Part shown: positions 7,763 through 16,758 of the stretch, in pieces
Position numbering within the stretch: position 1 is the first letter of the stretch
Layout of the letters: every line of letters begins with the position of its first letter
NCBI GenBank assembly: GCA_030697165.1
Contig: JAUYQQ010000011.1
Span: 1 to 64,000, forward strand
DNA: 64,000 nt
Reading direction: 5' to 3'
Source of the DNA: Acidobacteriota bacterium
Lineage (GTDB): Bacteria; Acidobacteriota; Vicinamibacteria; Vicinamibacterales; UBA2999
Made by a program: the position numbers and the translations under genes
Notes under the pieces: model-generated
Database searches by the model: none
What the model was told of the DNA's origin: nothing
What the model saw: only the letters and a program-made list of their open reading frames with translations

Positions 7763-9247
7763 TTAGCCCTTAGGGACAGCCTCGACCAGCAGCCCAACGG
7801 CGCGGCGCGTGGCCGGGCCGGCGGCTGGTCCGCCTTTGTAGTGGCCCAGCCGCACGATCGCCAATTGGTGCGATGGAATGATCAGCACCTGCTGGCCGCC
7901 CACGCCGGACATGAAATACATGTCCCTGGGCGCGGGCCAGGCACCGTCACCGTTCACCCAGAACAGCCCACCGTACTGCGGGCGATTGTCCGCGACCCAC
8001 GCCGGCGCAAGCGTGCCGACGAACCTCGCATACCCTTCGGGGAGGATCCGCTCGCCATTCCAGACGCCATCCTGCAGGTAGAGGTTTGCGATCCGCGCCC
8101 AGTCGCGTCCTGACGCGGACTCGTACCCGTGCGTGAGGAAGTTGCCGTACGGATCCGTGTCGAGGACGAAGGTCCGAATCCCCAGTTTGTCGAAGAGTGC
8201 GCGCTGTGGCCACGAGTGATAATCCTCGCCGCGCTGTTCAACCGCCATTCGCACCAGATAGTTGGTCAAGACCGGGTCGGTATTGCGGTAGCGGCCCACG
8301 GTTGCGGGCGGCCACTGCTGCGGCCGCGTCGCGGCGTACTTGAACGAATCAATCGAGCCAGTGTAGTAGTAGAGGTGATCAGGGTACGGGCCGCTTGCGT
8401 CGTAGTCCGGGTCCTGTGGCGCGAGGATGCGCAGGCCGCTCGACATATTCAGGATGTCGCGGATGCGGATCTTCTGCCGCGGATCGCCGGCCGCTTGCCA
8501 CTCGGGAATCGGCGCCGGCTGGTCGAGCGTGTAGACGCCCTGCTTGATGAGGATCCCCATCAGGGTGCCGCTCAGGCTTTTGCCCATCGACCAGCTCTCG
8601 AGCGCGGTCGTCGGCGTGATGTTCTCGCCATAACGCTCGGCGATGATCCGACCCTGGTAGGTGACGACGAAGGCACCGGTCATGGCCGCCGGGTCGAATG
8701 CAGCCGCGACTGCCTCTTGCACTTTGGCCATGTCCACGCCCACGGGCGCCGGACCGGCCGGCACCAGGTCGCCCATGGGCCACGGCGTAGTCTTCGGGTC
8801 GGACCCCTTCGGGGTGACGATGGATGGCGTGAAGAAGACGTCGGTCTTCCCAATCGGCAGTGTCACGCACCCCTGGCTGGCGACGTGCTTCGCCACCCGA
8901 ACCGTCCCGTTCGGCATCGTCACCTCGACGGTCTGCGCCTGGCGATCGATCTTCGGTGTTCCGAGCGTGGCGCGCACTTCATAGGGCGCCGTGAAGTAGC
9001 CGACGTTCTCCGCGGCAAAGGCCGGGTCGAGCCCGGTGACAAAGACCGCAGTGCACATGATCTTTGCGTAGCCCGATGCGTCGTGCGCGACCCTCTCGCC
9101 AGGTGGCGGCACGTATGTGGTGGGCAATTCGAGAGATTTGCCGCGGGCGAGCACCGCCCGCCTGGCGGCCTCCCGGTCCTGAGCCCCGAGCCCGACGGCG
9201 ACGAGTCCGAAGACGAGAACACTGGCGGCGAGTGCTGACCTGGTCAT
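7763..9247 (-). CDS. Secreted serine hydrolase, class C beta-lactamase fold (6-aminohexanoate-dimer hydrolase-like)
   Basis: A 494-residue exported protein. Residues 1-22 form a signal peptide ending near GLGAQ. After a short N-terminal domain the serine hydrolase fold carries the catalytic SxxK tetrad S220-M-G-K223 (ESWSMGKS), a Tyr motif in GRYRNTD, and a late H-Y-K-G-G segment in place of KTG. This arrangement is typical of the NylB/esterase branch rather than of drug-resistance beta-lactamases. It probably hydrolyses an amide or ester in the periplasm; substrate unknown. TATAGT at 9256-9261 lies 8 nt before the ATG, compatible with a very short or absent leader. Confidence 0.85.
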   Translation of the reverse strand: MTRSALAASVLVFGLVAVGLGAQDREAARRAVLARGKSLELPTTYVPPPGERVAHDASGYAKIMCTAVFVTGLDPAFAAENVGYFTAPYEVRATLGTPKIDRQAQTVEVTMPNGTVRVAKHVASQGCVTLPIGKTDVFFTPSIVTPKGSDPKTTPWPMGDLVPAGPAPVGVDMAKVQEAVAAAFDPAAMTGAFVVTYQGRIIAERYGENITPTTALESWSMGKSLSGTLMGILIKQGVYTLDQPAPIPEWQAAGDPRQKIRIRDILNMSSGLRILAPQDPDYDASGPYPDHLYYYTGSIDSFKYAATRPQQWPPATVGRYRNTDPVLTNYLVRMAVEQRGEDYHSWPQRALFDKLGIRTFVLDTDPYGNFLTHGYESASGRDWARIANLYLQDGVWNGERILPEGYARFVGTLAPAWVADNRPQYGGLFWVNGDGAWPAPRDMYFMSGVGGQQVLIIPSHQLAIVRLGHYKGGPAAGPATRRAVGLLVEAVPKG

Positions 9248-9290
9248 GCCGCAGGACTATACCCCGAAGCCAATCGGCCACGAGGGCGTA

Positions 9291-10130
9291 CTAGGGATGG
9301 CTCCGATTTTCGCCTGTGACGCGGGCCGCGTGGCTCTGCGGCGCTTCGGGTTGCGCCGGCTCGGCACTTCGGCCCTTGAGTTTGCTCATCAACGTCCCGA
9401 CGAAGCCCGAAGCGAAGTACGAGTACGCGATGACGATCAGCACTTGGTGCGGATAGGTGATCAGCAGACCGATGAAGGCCGCAAACACCAGGAGCAGGCG
9501 GTAGCCGCCGGGCATGCCCAAGTCAAAGGTCTTGAAGCTCTGGAATTTGATGGTGCTGATCATCAGCAGCGCCGGCACCGTCAGCATCACCATGCCCAGC
9601 CACGCCCATGGCTTGGCCGCCAGGCCCTCTGGGAAATAGAAGATGGTGGCCGCCACCAGGCCGGCCGCGGCCGGGCTCGGCAAGCCAATGAAGTAGCGCT
9701 TGTCGGTGTTGGTCTGGATGTTGAACCGTGCGAGTCGCAGCGCCGCCGCGGTCAGGTAGACGAAGCCCACGGCCCAGCCCAGGCGGCCGAGGGGCACCAG
9801 GCCCCACTGAAACGCCAACACCGCCGGCGCCATGCCGAACGAGATCAAGTCAGCGAGCGAGTCGAGCTGAACGCCGAAGTCGCTGGTGGTGCCGGTCATG
9901 CGGGCAATGCGGCCGTCGAGCATGTCGAGGACCACGGCCACGCCGATGAACGGCGCGGCGGTCGCAAACTCTCCGCGCATGGCGTGCACGACGCACGCCC
10001 AGCCGCAGAACAGGTTGGCGAGGGTGAACAGGCTGGGCAGCAGCGACACGCCGCGGCGCAACGCGCGTCGATCGTGGCCGCCGCGATTGAAGGCGTGCAG
10101 CTTCAGGGGGGATCCGTGCCGCGATTCCAC
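9291..10130 (-). CDS. pssA: CDP-diacylglycerol--serine O-phosphatidyltransferase
   Basis: Transfers phosphatidate from CDP-diacylglycerol to L-serine, giving phosphatidylserine at the inner membrane. The CDP-alcohol phosphotransferase motif D-G-x2-A-R-x8-G-x3-D-x3-D is complete (DGRIAR ... DFGVQLDSLAD), preceded by the family N-terminus RRGVSLLPSLFTLANLFCG, and followed by several transmembrane helices. I choose the GTG at 10130 (279 residues) rather than the upstream GTG at 10163: it lies one base after the psd stop and has GGAG seven bases before it, while the extra residues of the longer form look like out-of-frame psd. It follows psd in one operon, so the two steps of phosphatidylethanolamine synthesis are coupled. 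Confidence 0.93.
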   Translation of the reverse strand: MESRHGSPLKLHAFNRGGHDRRALRRGVSLLPSLFTLANLFCGWACVVHAMRGEFATAAPFIGVAVVLDMLDGRIARMTGTTSDFGVQLDSLADLISFGMAPAVLAFQWGLVPLGRLGWAVGFVYLTAAALRLARFNIQTNTDKRYFIGLPSPAAAGLVAATIFYFPEGLAAKPWAWLGMVMLTVPALLMISTIKFQSFKTFDLGMPGGYRLLLVFAAFIGLLITYPHQVLIVIAYSYFASGFVGTLMSKLKGRSAEPAQPEAPQSHAARVTGENRSHP

Positions 10131-10131
10131 T

Positions 10132-10761
10132 TTACGACTCCAGCGTTGCGATCGTTGTCTCACCGGCGACGACCTTCTCGCCCACTTTCACGCGAATCGT
10201 CGCCGAAAGCGGCAGAAACAAATCCATGCGTGAACCGAACTTCATGACGCCGTAGCGTTGACCGGCCGCGACGCGGTCGCCCACCTGCAAGCGGCAGACA
10301 ATGCGCCGCGCCAGCACCCCGACAATTTGCCGCGCGACGATTGGACCGCCCGGACGATCGAACCAGACCTCGGTCCATTCGTTCAACTGCCCGGCTTCCT
10401 TGCGAAAGGCCGGCAGGAACTGGCCGGGATGGTATTCCACGCGCGTCACGATCCCGGCCACCGGGGTCCGGTTGACGTGCACGTCGAGCGGCGACAGGAA
10501 CATGCTGACCACCTGCCACTCGCCCTGCGGCGCCCCGGGCCAGACGCGCTCGCCTGCCGCCATGATCCGGGCATCGGCCGGCGAGACCACCAGGTTATCG
10601 GCCGTGGGGACGTTACGGTTGGGGTCGCGGAAGAAAAAGACGAAAAAGGCGGCAAGGATGAGAAAGGGCACTGACCACGAACGCCCGAACCACAGGCCTG
10701 CGAGGAGCGCCACCAGCAAGGCCGCGCCAATGAAGGGCAGGCCGGCCCGATCGATAAACAT
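10132..10761 (-). CDS. psd: Phosphatidylserine decarboxylase (short, PSD-related form)
   Basis: Decarboxylates phosphatidylserine to phosphatidylethanolamine. This is the short bacterial/archaeal form (209 residues): two N-terminal membrane segments, FFFRDPNRNVP, the VHVNRTPVAG motif, and the self-cleavage site G176-S177 in MKFGSRMDLFLP, where the serine becomes the pyruvoyl group. The protein should therefore split into a large beta and a small alpha chain. It directly precedes pssA, one base apart from the preferred pssA start. Upstream, TATTAT at 10769-10774 lies 7 nt before the ATG, as in other apparently leaderless genes of this window. Confidence 0.92.
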   Translation of the reverse strand: MFIDRAGLPFIGAALLVALLAGLWFGRSWSVPFLILAAFFVFFFRDPNRNVPTADNLVVSPADARIMAAGERVWPGAPQGEWQVVSMFLSPLDVHVNRTPVAGIVTRVEYHPGQFLPAFRKEAGQLNEWTEVWFDRPGGPIVARQIVGVLARRIVCRLQVGDRVAAGQRYGVMKFGSRMDLFLPLSATIRVKVGEKVVAGETTIATLES

Positions 10762-10829
10762 CCTCTTGATAATAAGACGCCGGGCGGGTTTTCCCGAAAC
10801 TATCGGAACGCCGCCCGGCGTCGAGGGTC

Positions 10830-11063
10830 TTAGACCGACAGCGGGTGCGCGGTCGTGCCGTGTTGCCGCAGGATGGCTTCCATGCGGTCTTTAAGATGAA
10901 GTTTGCGTTTTTTGAGACTGATCTCTTCGACTTGCTCTTGGTCCGACAGGTAGACCTTGCTTTCGAGTTCGTGCAGGCGATCGTCGAGTGTGTGGTGCGT
11001 GAAGGCCAACTCGCGATATTCCGGGTTGGTCTCGAGGAGCCGATGTTTCAAGTCCTCAGCCAT
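10830..11063 (-). CDS. YdcH-like DUF465 protein
   Basis: A 77-residue, fully helical, charged protein of the DUF465/YdcH family. The diagnostic pattern is visible: a central YRELAFTHHTLDDRLHELE helix and a second helix with EEISLKKRKLHLKDRMEAIL. Family members are small cytosolic proteins of unknown role. A GGAGG sequence lies upstream of the ATG. It stands alone between psd and rimI. Confidence 0.88.
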   Translation of the reverse strand: MAEDLKHRLLETNPEYRELAFTHHTLDDRLHELESKVYLSDQEQVEEISLKKRKLHLKDRMEAILRQHGTTAHPLSV

Positions 11064-11167
11064 CTTCTCCGCCTCCCTTCCGGGGTCGGTGCGGGAACGC
11101 TGCCGCCCCTATGAACTGGACTCTACCACCACGGAAATACGATTAAAAGGGCACCAGGTGTCTTTCT

Positions 11168-11617
11168 TTATCTCGCGACGTGGCCAACCAGCACCAGGGC
11201 ATCCTCTACCGGCTTGGTGTAATAGTCTCGCCGCACCCCAACCTCGACAAAGCCGGCCTTGGCATACAGCCGCAGCGCCGGGGTATTCGACCGGCGGACC
11301 TCCAGGGTGGCGCGTTCGACACCCATCCCTGCCGCCTCAGCCATGACCGCGGTCAGCAACCGCGTGGCCAGCCCCTGGCCGCGGCTATCGGGCCTGACCG
11401 CCAGGTTGTTGATGTGAATTTGATCGGCCACCCGCCAAAAGGCGCAGAACGCGGCCACCGGACACGCCTCCGTGCGCAACAGGTAGATGTGGCACACCTC
11501 GGGGCGCTTCAACTCTTCCTCGTACCAGTCGCGCGTGGTCGGGTTGTTGAACGAGGCGTCCTCGATGGCGAGCACCTCGTCCAGGTCGGCGGCGGTCGCC
11601 AGCCGCTCGACGATCAT
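11168..11617 (-). CDS. rimI: Ribosomal-protein-alanine N-acetyltransferase
   Basis: A 149-residue GNAT acetyltransferase. The acetyl-CoA binding motif A is VRPDSRGQGLATRLL, preceded by the strand IHINNLAV and followed by the RimI-typical LEVRRSNTPALRLYAKAGF and the late RRDYYTKP segment with the YY pair of this family. RimI acetylates the N-terminal alanine of ribosomal protein S18. The reading frame extends upstream, but the ATG at 11617 overlaps the tsaB stop by 4 bases (ATGA) and begins a normal RimI N-terminus. The tsaB-rimI order is common in bacteria. Confidence 0.92.
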   Translation of the reverse strand: MIVERLATAADLDEVLAIEDASFNNPTTRDWYEEELKRPEVCHIYLLRTEACPVAAFCAFWRVADQIHINNLAVRPDSRGQGLATRLLTAVMAEAAGMGVERATLEVRRSNTPALRLYAKAGFVEVGVRRDYYTKPVEDALVLVGHVAR

Positions 11618-12306
11618 GGTTGCTCCCGCCGCTCGCGCTCGATTTCGACATCCGGACGGCGCACGTAGATGGGCGTGAGCTGGTGTGGCAATCCCGCCTC
11701 GCCGCGCGCGGCGCGCATGCCGGCCAGGCGCGCCAGTGCCGGCGCCAGTGGCGGTGGCGTGCGCGTGGTCCACTGCCCCGCCCCGGCCGCGGCAATCAGC
11801 GCGGCATCGCGCGAGGTGGCGTCGCCAATGAAGACCGCGGCGCGGCCCTCGAGGTGCACCCGCCATGCCAGCAGCACGGCCGCGGGGTCACCGGCGAGCG
11901 GTGACTCGAGCGTGCGCCCGGTGGTGGGGTCGAGCAGCATGGCGAAGACCTCGCCGCGTTGCGCATCCATCCACGGCGCCACCAGGTCCGCGCCCTCCAC
12001 CTCCGCGGCCAGTGCGTCCAGGGCTGAAATGCCGATGACGGCCCGGTTGAGCGTCATGGCCAGGCCCTGCATCACGGCGAGGCCAATGCGCAGGCCGGTA
12101 AAGGCGCCGGGGCCGGTGGCGACCGCCAGCAGGCCGATGTCGCCGCGCTGCAGGCCGGCCTGATCCAGCGCGGCCTCGATCTCGCCGGGCAGGCGCTCGC
12201 TGTGCGAACGGGTGGCATCGCCCGGCACGAGCGCCAGAAGCTCCGCGTCGCGGGTCACAGCCACGCTGCCGCCGCGCGTGCTGGTATCCAGGGCGAGAAT
12301 GAACAT
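11614..12306 (-). CDS. tsaB: tRNA threonylcarbamoyladenosine biosynthesis protein TsaB
   Basis: A 230-residue actin-like ATPase-fold protein that acts with TsaD and TsaE to transfer the threonylcarbamoyl group to A37 of ANN-decoding tRNAs. The start MFILALDTSTRGGSVAV and the motif ATGPGAFTGLRIGLAVMQGLA are diagnostic. The ATG at 12306 is chosen; the longer frame upstream has no family similarity. It overlaps rimI by 4 bases and lies divergent from mutS. Confidence 0.93.
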   Translation of the reverse strand: MFILALDTSTRGGSVAVTRDAELLALVPGDATRSHSERLPGEIEAALDQAGLQRGDIGLLAVATGPGAFTGLRIGLAVMQGLAMTLNRAVIGISALDALAAEVEGADLVAPWMDAQRGEVFAMLLDPTTGRTLESPLAGDPAAVLLAWRVHLEGRAAVFIGDATSRDAALIAAAGAGQWTTRTPPPLAPALARLAGMRAARGEAGLPHQLTPIYVRRPDVEIERERREQP

Positions 12307-12436
12307 CGGGTCCCATGGAGTGTAGCTCGGTCGCCCAGAAGGGCCGTTGCGAAGCCACGGCCTCAAAGTGCTGGCTGAGCAAGTTGACCGGCCGATCAAA
12401 CCAAGTTGAGACGCTCCATTGAGGCTGCTGCCATCG

Positions 12437-12442
12437 TATACT
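12437..12442 (+). promoter_or_regulatory. Candidate -10 element of mutS
   Basis: TATACT lies 29 nt before the preferred GTG start of mutS. It is downstream of the earliest possible start (12406), so if it is the promoter, the longer form of MutS cannot be made. I see no good -35 at 16-18 nt spacing. Confidence 0.35.
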
Positions 12443-12471
12443 CGACCACACGCCTTTTTCGAACCGCGACC

Positions 12472-15147
12472 GTGTCCCAACCACCATCTCACGTATCCGC
12501 GGTGCCGCCTACCGGTGCGCAGCTGACGCCGGCCATGCGGCAGTACTTCGATGCCAAGCGCCAGTACCGGCATGCCCTGGTGTTCTTCCGCATGGGCGAT
12601 TTCTACGAGATGTTCTACGAGGACGCCCTGGTCGCCTCGCGGGCGCTCGACTTGACGCTGACGTCGCGGTCGAAAGACTCCGCTGGCACGCCCGTGCCCA
12701 TGTGCGGCCTGCCGTACCATGCCGCCGACGGTTACATCGCGCGGCTGGTGAAGAAGGGCTACAGCGTCGCGATCTGCGAGCAGATTGAGGACCCGAAGAA
12801 GGCCAAGGGCGTGGTCAAGCGCGATGTCGTGCGCGTGGTCTCACCTGGCACGCTCACTGATTCGGCCTACCTCGAGGCGCGCGAGCCCGCCTTCCTGATG
12901 TCGATCGTCGCCATAAAGACTGCTGCCGGGCATCCGGCGGAGTACGGCGTGGCGCTGGTTGACCTGTCGACCGGCGAGTTCGACGTCGCCGAGTACTCCG
13001 GTCCGGATGGCCTCGCCTCGTTACGCGCCGAAGTCGCGGTGCTGCGGCCTCGCGAGATCGTCGTCTCCTCGGGCGCCGATGCGCGGGCGTTGCTGCCAGA
13101 GATTGACCAGCAGGCGGTGCCGGTCACCGAGATCGACGGCTGGCATTTCGAGCTGGAATCGGCGCGGCAGACGCTGATCGAGCAACTGCGCGTCGGTGGT
13201 CTCGAGGGCTTCGGCCTCGAACGCCGGCAGGCGGCGGTGTGTGCCGGCGGCGCGCTGGTCCGTTATCTGCGCGACACCCAGAAGGCCGACCTGGCCCACG
13301 TGCGTTCCGTGCGGTTGCGCCAGGCGGTTGACGGACTGTTGATCGATCCGACCACCTTGAAGCATCTGGAAGTGGTCGAATCCATGGAAGGCGGCCGCGC
13401 CGGCTCGCTGCTGGACGAGATCGATCGCACCGTCACGCCGATGGGCGGCCGGCTGTTGCGCGGCTGGCTGCTGCGGCCGCTCACGGCGCTCGAACCGATC
13501 CGCGACCGGCTCGACGCGGTCGAGGAGCTGGCCGTCAGAACCACCGAGCGCGGCAAGCTGCGCGAAACGCTCAAATCCATTCTCGACATGGAGCGGCTGG
13601 TCTCGCGGATCGCGCTGTCAACCGCCAGCCCGCGCGACCTGGTCGCGCTCGGCCGCTCCCTGGCGGCGGTCCCCCGTCTCGCGTTGATGCTGACGGAATG
13701 CCGTGCGCCGCTCGTGCGGAGCCTCGTCGGCGAGCTCGACGACTTGAGCGATGTGCGCCAGTGGGTCGAGGCCGCGATCATGGACGAACCGCCGGCGCTC
13801 GCTCGCGAAGGCGGCTTCGTGCGCGACGGGTTCGACCCGGTCGTCGACGAGTTACGCACCATCAGCCGTTCCGGCAAGCAGGTGATTGCCGAAATGGAAG
13901 AGGGCGAGCGCACCCGCACCGGCATCAGTTCGCTCAAGGTCCGCTTCAACCGTGTGTTCGGGTACTACATTGAAATCACCAAGTCGAACCTGGGTTCGGT
14001 ACCGGCCGACTACATCCGCAAGCAGACCATTGCCGGCGGCGAACGTTACATCACGCCGGCGCTGAAAGAGTACGAAGAGAAGATCCTCGGCGCCGACGAG
14101 CGGATCGTGACGCGCGAGCTGGAGATCTTCGAGACGCTGCGGCAGCGCGTGGCAGCCGAAGCGCCGCGCGTGCTCGACACCGCCCGCGCGGTGGCCGGCC
14201 TCGACGTGCTGTCGGCGCTGGCCGAAACGGCCACCGTCTGCAACTACACCAAGCCCCACGTCCACGATGGCGACGAGATGGTGGCAGTTGACGTGCGGCA
14301 TCCGGTGGTCGAACGGCTGGCCGCCGGCGCCTTTGTGCCGAACGACATCACGTTGAACGGCACGACGCATCAACTCGTGATCCTGACCGGCCCGAACATG
14401 GGCGGCAAGTCCACCTACCTGCGGCAGGTCGCCCTGCTCTGCCTGATGGCGCAGACCGGTTCATTCGTTCCGGCGCGCGAGGCCAAGCTGGCGTTAATCG
14501 ACCGCCTGTACGCCCGGGTCGGCGCCTCAGACAACATTGCCCGGGGCCAGTCCACGTTCATGGTGGAAATGCAGGAGACGTCGCACATCCTGAGCGGCGC
14601 CACGTCGAAGAGCCTCGTGGTGCTCGACGAGATTGGCCGCGGCACCGCGACTTTCGACGGCCTCAGCATCGCCTGGGCGGTGGCCGAGTTCATGGCGACC
14701 AACGAGCGCGCGCGGCCCAAGACCCTGTTTGCAACCCACTACCACGAGCTCACCGACCTGGCCGACGCCATGCCTGGGGTCGTGAACGCGCACGTCACGG
14801 CGCGCGAGTGGAAAGACGACATCATCTTCCTGCACAAGATCCTGCCGGGACGCTCGGATCGCAGTTACGGCATCCAGGTCGCGCGACTGGCCGGCCTGCC
14901 GGCCACGGTGATTGCGCGTGCCCGCGACATCCTGGCCTCGCTCGAACACGACGAACTGGCGCGCGGCGGCAAGCCGTCGCTGAGCGGCGTGCCGGTCGTG
15001 CCCCAGCAGCAACTCGGGCTGTTCCAGGCAACCTCGCCGGCCGACGAGAAGCTGCGCGAACGGCTCCGCGAGGTCGACATCAATCGCACGACGCCGATCG
15101 ATGCGCTCCAAATTCTGCAAGACCTGAAGAAGTCCCTCGACGACTAG
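12472..15147 (+). CDS. mutS: DNA mismatch repair protein MutS
   Basis: Recognises mismatches and, with ATP, starts strand-directed repair. The mismatch-wedge motif F-x-E is F44-Y45-E46 in FFRMGDFYEMFY. The C-terminal ATPase has the P-loop TGPNMGGKST with K646, the Walker B region LVVLDEIGRGTATFDGLS, and FATHYHEL. At 891 residues it is a full-length MutS1. I choose the GTG at 12472 rather than the first start at 12406: only the later one lies downstream of the TATACT box, and the family N-terminus (LTPAMRQYFDAKRQY) comes soon after it. The first ATG inside that region is at 12535. No mutL is in the window. Confidence 0.93.
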   Translation: MSQPPSHVSAVPPTGAQLTPAMRQYFDAKRQYRHALVFFRMGDFYEMFYEDALVASRALDLTLTSRSKDSAGTPVPMCGLPYHAADGYIARLVKKGYSVAICEQIEDPKKAKGVVKRDVVRVVSPGTLTDSAYLEAREPAFLMSIVAIKTAAGHPAEYGVALVDLSTGEFDVAEYSGPDGLASLRAEVAVLRPREIVVSSGADARALLPEIDQQAVPVTEIDGWHFELESARQTLIEQLRVGGLEGFGLERRQAAVCAGGALVRYLRDTQKADLAHVRSVRLRQAVDGLLIDPTTLKHLEVVESMEGGRAGSLLDEIDRTVTPMGGRLLRGWLLRPLTALEPIRDRLDAVEELAVRTTERGKLRETLKSILDMERLVSRIALSTASPRDLVALGRSLAAVPRLALMLTECRAPLVRSLVGELDDLSDVRQWVEAAIMDEPPALAREGGFVRDGFDPVVDELRTISRSGKQVIAEMEEGERTRTGISSLKVRFNRVFGYYIEITKSNLGSVPADYIRKQTIAGGERYITPALKEYEEKILGADERIVTRELEIFETLRQRVAAEAPRVLDTARAVAGLDVLSALAETATVCNYTKPHVHDGDEMVAVDVRHPVVERLAAGAFVPNDITLNGTTHQLVILTGPNMGGKSTYLRQVALLCLMAQTGSFVPAREAKLALIDRLYARVGASDNIARGQSTFMVEMQETSHILSGATSKSLVVLDEIGRGTATFDGLSIAWAVAEFMATNERARPKTLFATHYHELTDLADAMPGVVNAHVTAREWKDDIIFLHKILPGRSDRSYGIQVARLAGLPATVIARARDILASLEHDELARGGKPSLSGVPVVPQQQLGLFQATSPADEKLRERLREVDINRTTPIDALQILQDLKKSLDD

Positions 15148-15164
15148 CCGGTGATGAATGCCTT

Positions 15165-15249
15165 GCACGGAAGCACGGAAGCACGGAACCACGAAGCTCT
15201 CTCGGTCATGAGAGGCCGAAGTCTCGTGGTTCGGTGTTTCCGTGTTGCC
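15165..15249. repeat. Imperfect inverted element with 8-bp GCACGGAA units
   Basis: Three GCACGGAA units (15165-15188) followed by CCACGA form the left arm; 15223-15249 is an imperfect reverse complement. A second copy with the same three units and a diverged right half lies at 31111-31194. This copy overlaps the start region of the oligopeptide-binding lipoprotein gene. Confidence 0.75.
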
Positions 15250-16758
15250 ATGTGGAGCATTGGCAGCATCACACTCGCCGCGCTGCTGTCAGCCTGCACG
15301 CCGGCGCCGCCGGCCAACCGCATCGTCACGCTCGCCGTGCTCAGCTCGCCGAACAGCCTCGATCCGCGCGTGGGCTCTGACGAAACCTCGCAGCGCGCTC
15401 ACCAGCTGCTGTACGACAATCTGCTCGCACTCGATGAGCAGCTCAAGGTCACGGGCGGCCTGGCGTCGAGCTGGCAGCAGGTCGATCCCCTTACCTACGA
15501 CGTGGTCCTGCGGCAGGGCGTGCTGTTTCACGACGGCCACGAACTAACGGCCGAGGACGTGGTCTACACCTTCAGCTCGTTCATCGATCCCGCGTTCATC
15601 TCGCCCCGCAGGGGCGCCTATCGGGTGCTCGACAAGGTGACGGCGCTCGATCGCTACACGGCCCGTTTCTCGTTGAAGGAGCCGTTTGGGTCGTTTCCCA
15701 TCCAACTAGTAATGCCGGTTGTGCCGAAGGACGCGGGCCCGGGACTGCGGGACCGCCCGGTCGGCACTGGGCCGTACCAGTTCGTCAGCTTTGCCGTTGA
15801 CGACAACCTGGAGCTCGCCGCCTTCCCGCAGTACTTCCGCGGCGCGCCGGCCAACGACGGCGTGGTGCTGAAGGTCGTGCCCGACGAGATCATGCGGGCG
15901 CTCGAACTGCGCAAGGGCACGGTGGACCTGGTGGTGAACGACCTGTCGCCGGATGTGGTCCACCAGCTGGCGACCGACCCGGGCATGTCGGTGGCTGAGT
16001 CCCCCGGCACCGATTACGCCTACGTCGGCTTCAACATGCGCGATCCCGTCTTGAGCGATCGCCGGGTTCGACACGCCATTGGCTATGCGATCGATCGCCA
16101 GGCCATCGTCGATCACTTGCGCCGCGGACTGGCGACCCCGGCCATCGGCATCCTGCCGCCGGTGTCGTGGGCGTTCGAGCCGAACGTGTTCCAGTTCACG
16201 CACGATGTCGCGAAGGCGAAGGTGCTGCTGGACGAGGCCGGCTATCCTGACCCCGACGGCGACGGCCCGGCGCCGCGCCTGCGGTTGACGCTCAAGGTCT
16301 CGACCAACGAGTTCATCCGGCTGCAGGCCGCGGTGATCCAGCAGGACCTGAAGCAGGCCGGCATCGACCTCGACGTCCGGTCGTACGAGTTCGCGACGCT
16401 CTATGCCGACGTGCTCAAGGGCAACTTTCAGATGTTCACGCTGCAGTGGGTGGGCGTCTCCGATCCCGATATGTTGCGGCGCGTGTTCCACTCGAAGCAG
16501 ATGCCGCCATCGGGGTTCAATCGCGGGTACTACGAGAATGCTGACGTGGATCGCCTGATCGACGAAGCCGCGGCCGCGACGACAGATGATGAGCGGCGGC
16601 GGTTGTTCGGGGCGGCCCAGCGCCTGGTGGCAGAAGATGCGCCGTACATCAGCCTCTGGAACAAGACCAACGTCGCGGTGTCCCGTACAGGAATCGAGGG
16701 CGTCAAGCTGACGCCCTCGGCGGACTTCACGTTCTTGCGGAAAGTGACGAAGCGCTAG
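15208..16758 (+). CDS. Oligopeptide ABC transporter substrate-binding lipoprotein (SBP family 5)
   Basis: A periplasmic binding protein of the DppA/OppA family. The start is uncertain. From the ATG at 15208 it has 516 residues with a basic n-region, a hydrophobic core and the lipobox L-S-A-C at residue 30; the ATG at 15250 would leave a signal without positive charge; the longest frame begins at 15151. The SBP_bac_5 hallmarks follow: SLDPRVGSDETSQRAHQLLYDNLL and YDVVLRQGVLFHDGHELTAEDVVYTF, then the domain-2 region with VRHAIGYAIDRQAIV. No permease or ATPase genes are next to it, so its transporter must be elsewhere. The whole start region lies in the repeat at 15165-15249. Confidence 0.87.
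   Translation: MRGRSLVVRCFRVAMWSIGSITLAALLSACTPAPPANRIVTLAVLSSPNSLDPRVGSDETSQRAHQLLYDNLLALDEQLKVTGGLASSWQQVDPLTYDVVLRQGVLFHDGHELTAEDVVYTFSSFIDPAFISPRRGAYRVLDKVTALDRYTARFSLKEPFGSFPIQLVMPVVPKDAGPGLRDRPVGTGPYQFVSFAVDDNLELAAFPQYFRGAPANDGVVLKVVPDEIMRALELRKGTVDLVVNDLSPDVVHQLATDPGMSVAESPGTDYAYVGFNMRDPVLSDRRVRHAIGYAIDRQAIVDHLRRGLATPAIGILPPVSWAFEPNVFQFTHDVAKAKVLLDEAGYPDPDGDGPAPRLRLTLKVSTNEFIRLQAAVIQQDLKQAGIDLDVRSYEFATLYADVLKGNFQMFTLQWVGVSDPDMLRRVFHSKQMPPSGFNRGYYENADVDRLIDEAAAATTDDERRRLFGAAQRLVAEDAPYISLWNKTNVAVSRTGIEGVKLTPSADFTFLRKVTKR

Noticed and set aside
7763-9247. Antibiotic-resistance beta-lactamase
   Set aside because: It has the SxxK serine but no proper KTG box, and an extra N-terminal domain; it belongs to the broad serine hydrolase/esterase group.
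15165-15188. Tandem GCACGGAA units as a CRISPR or origin iteron array
   Set aside because: Units are 8 bp without spacers, only three copies, and no cas, rep or parAB gene is near.
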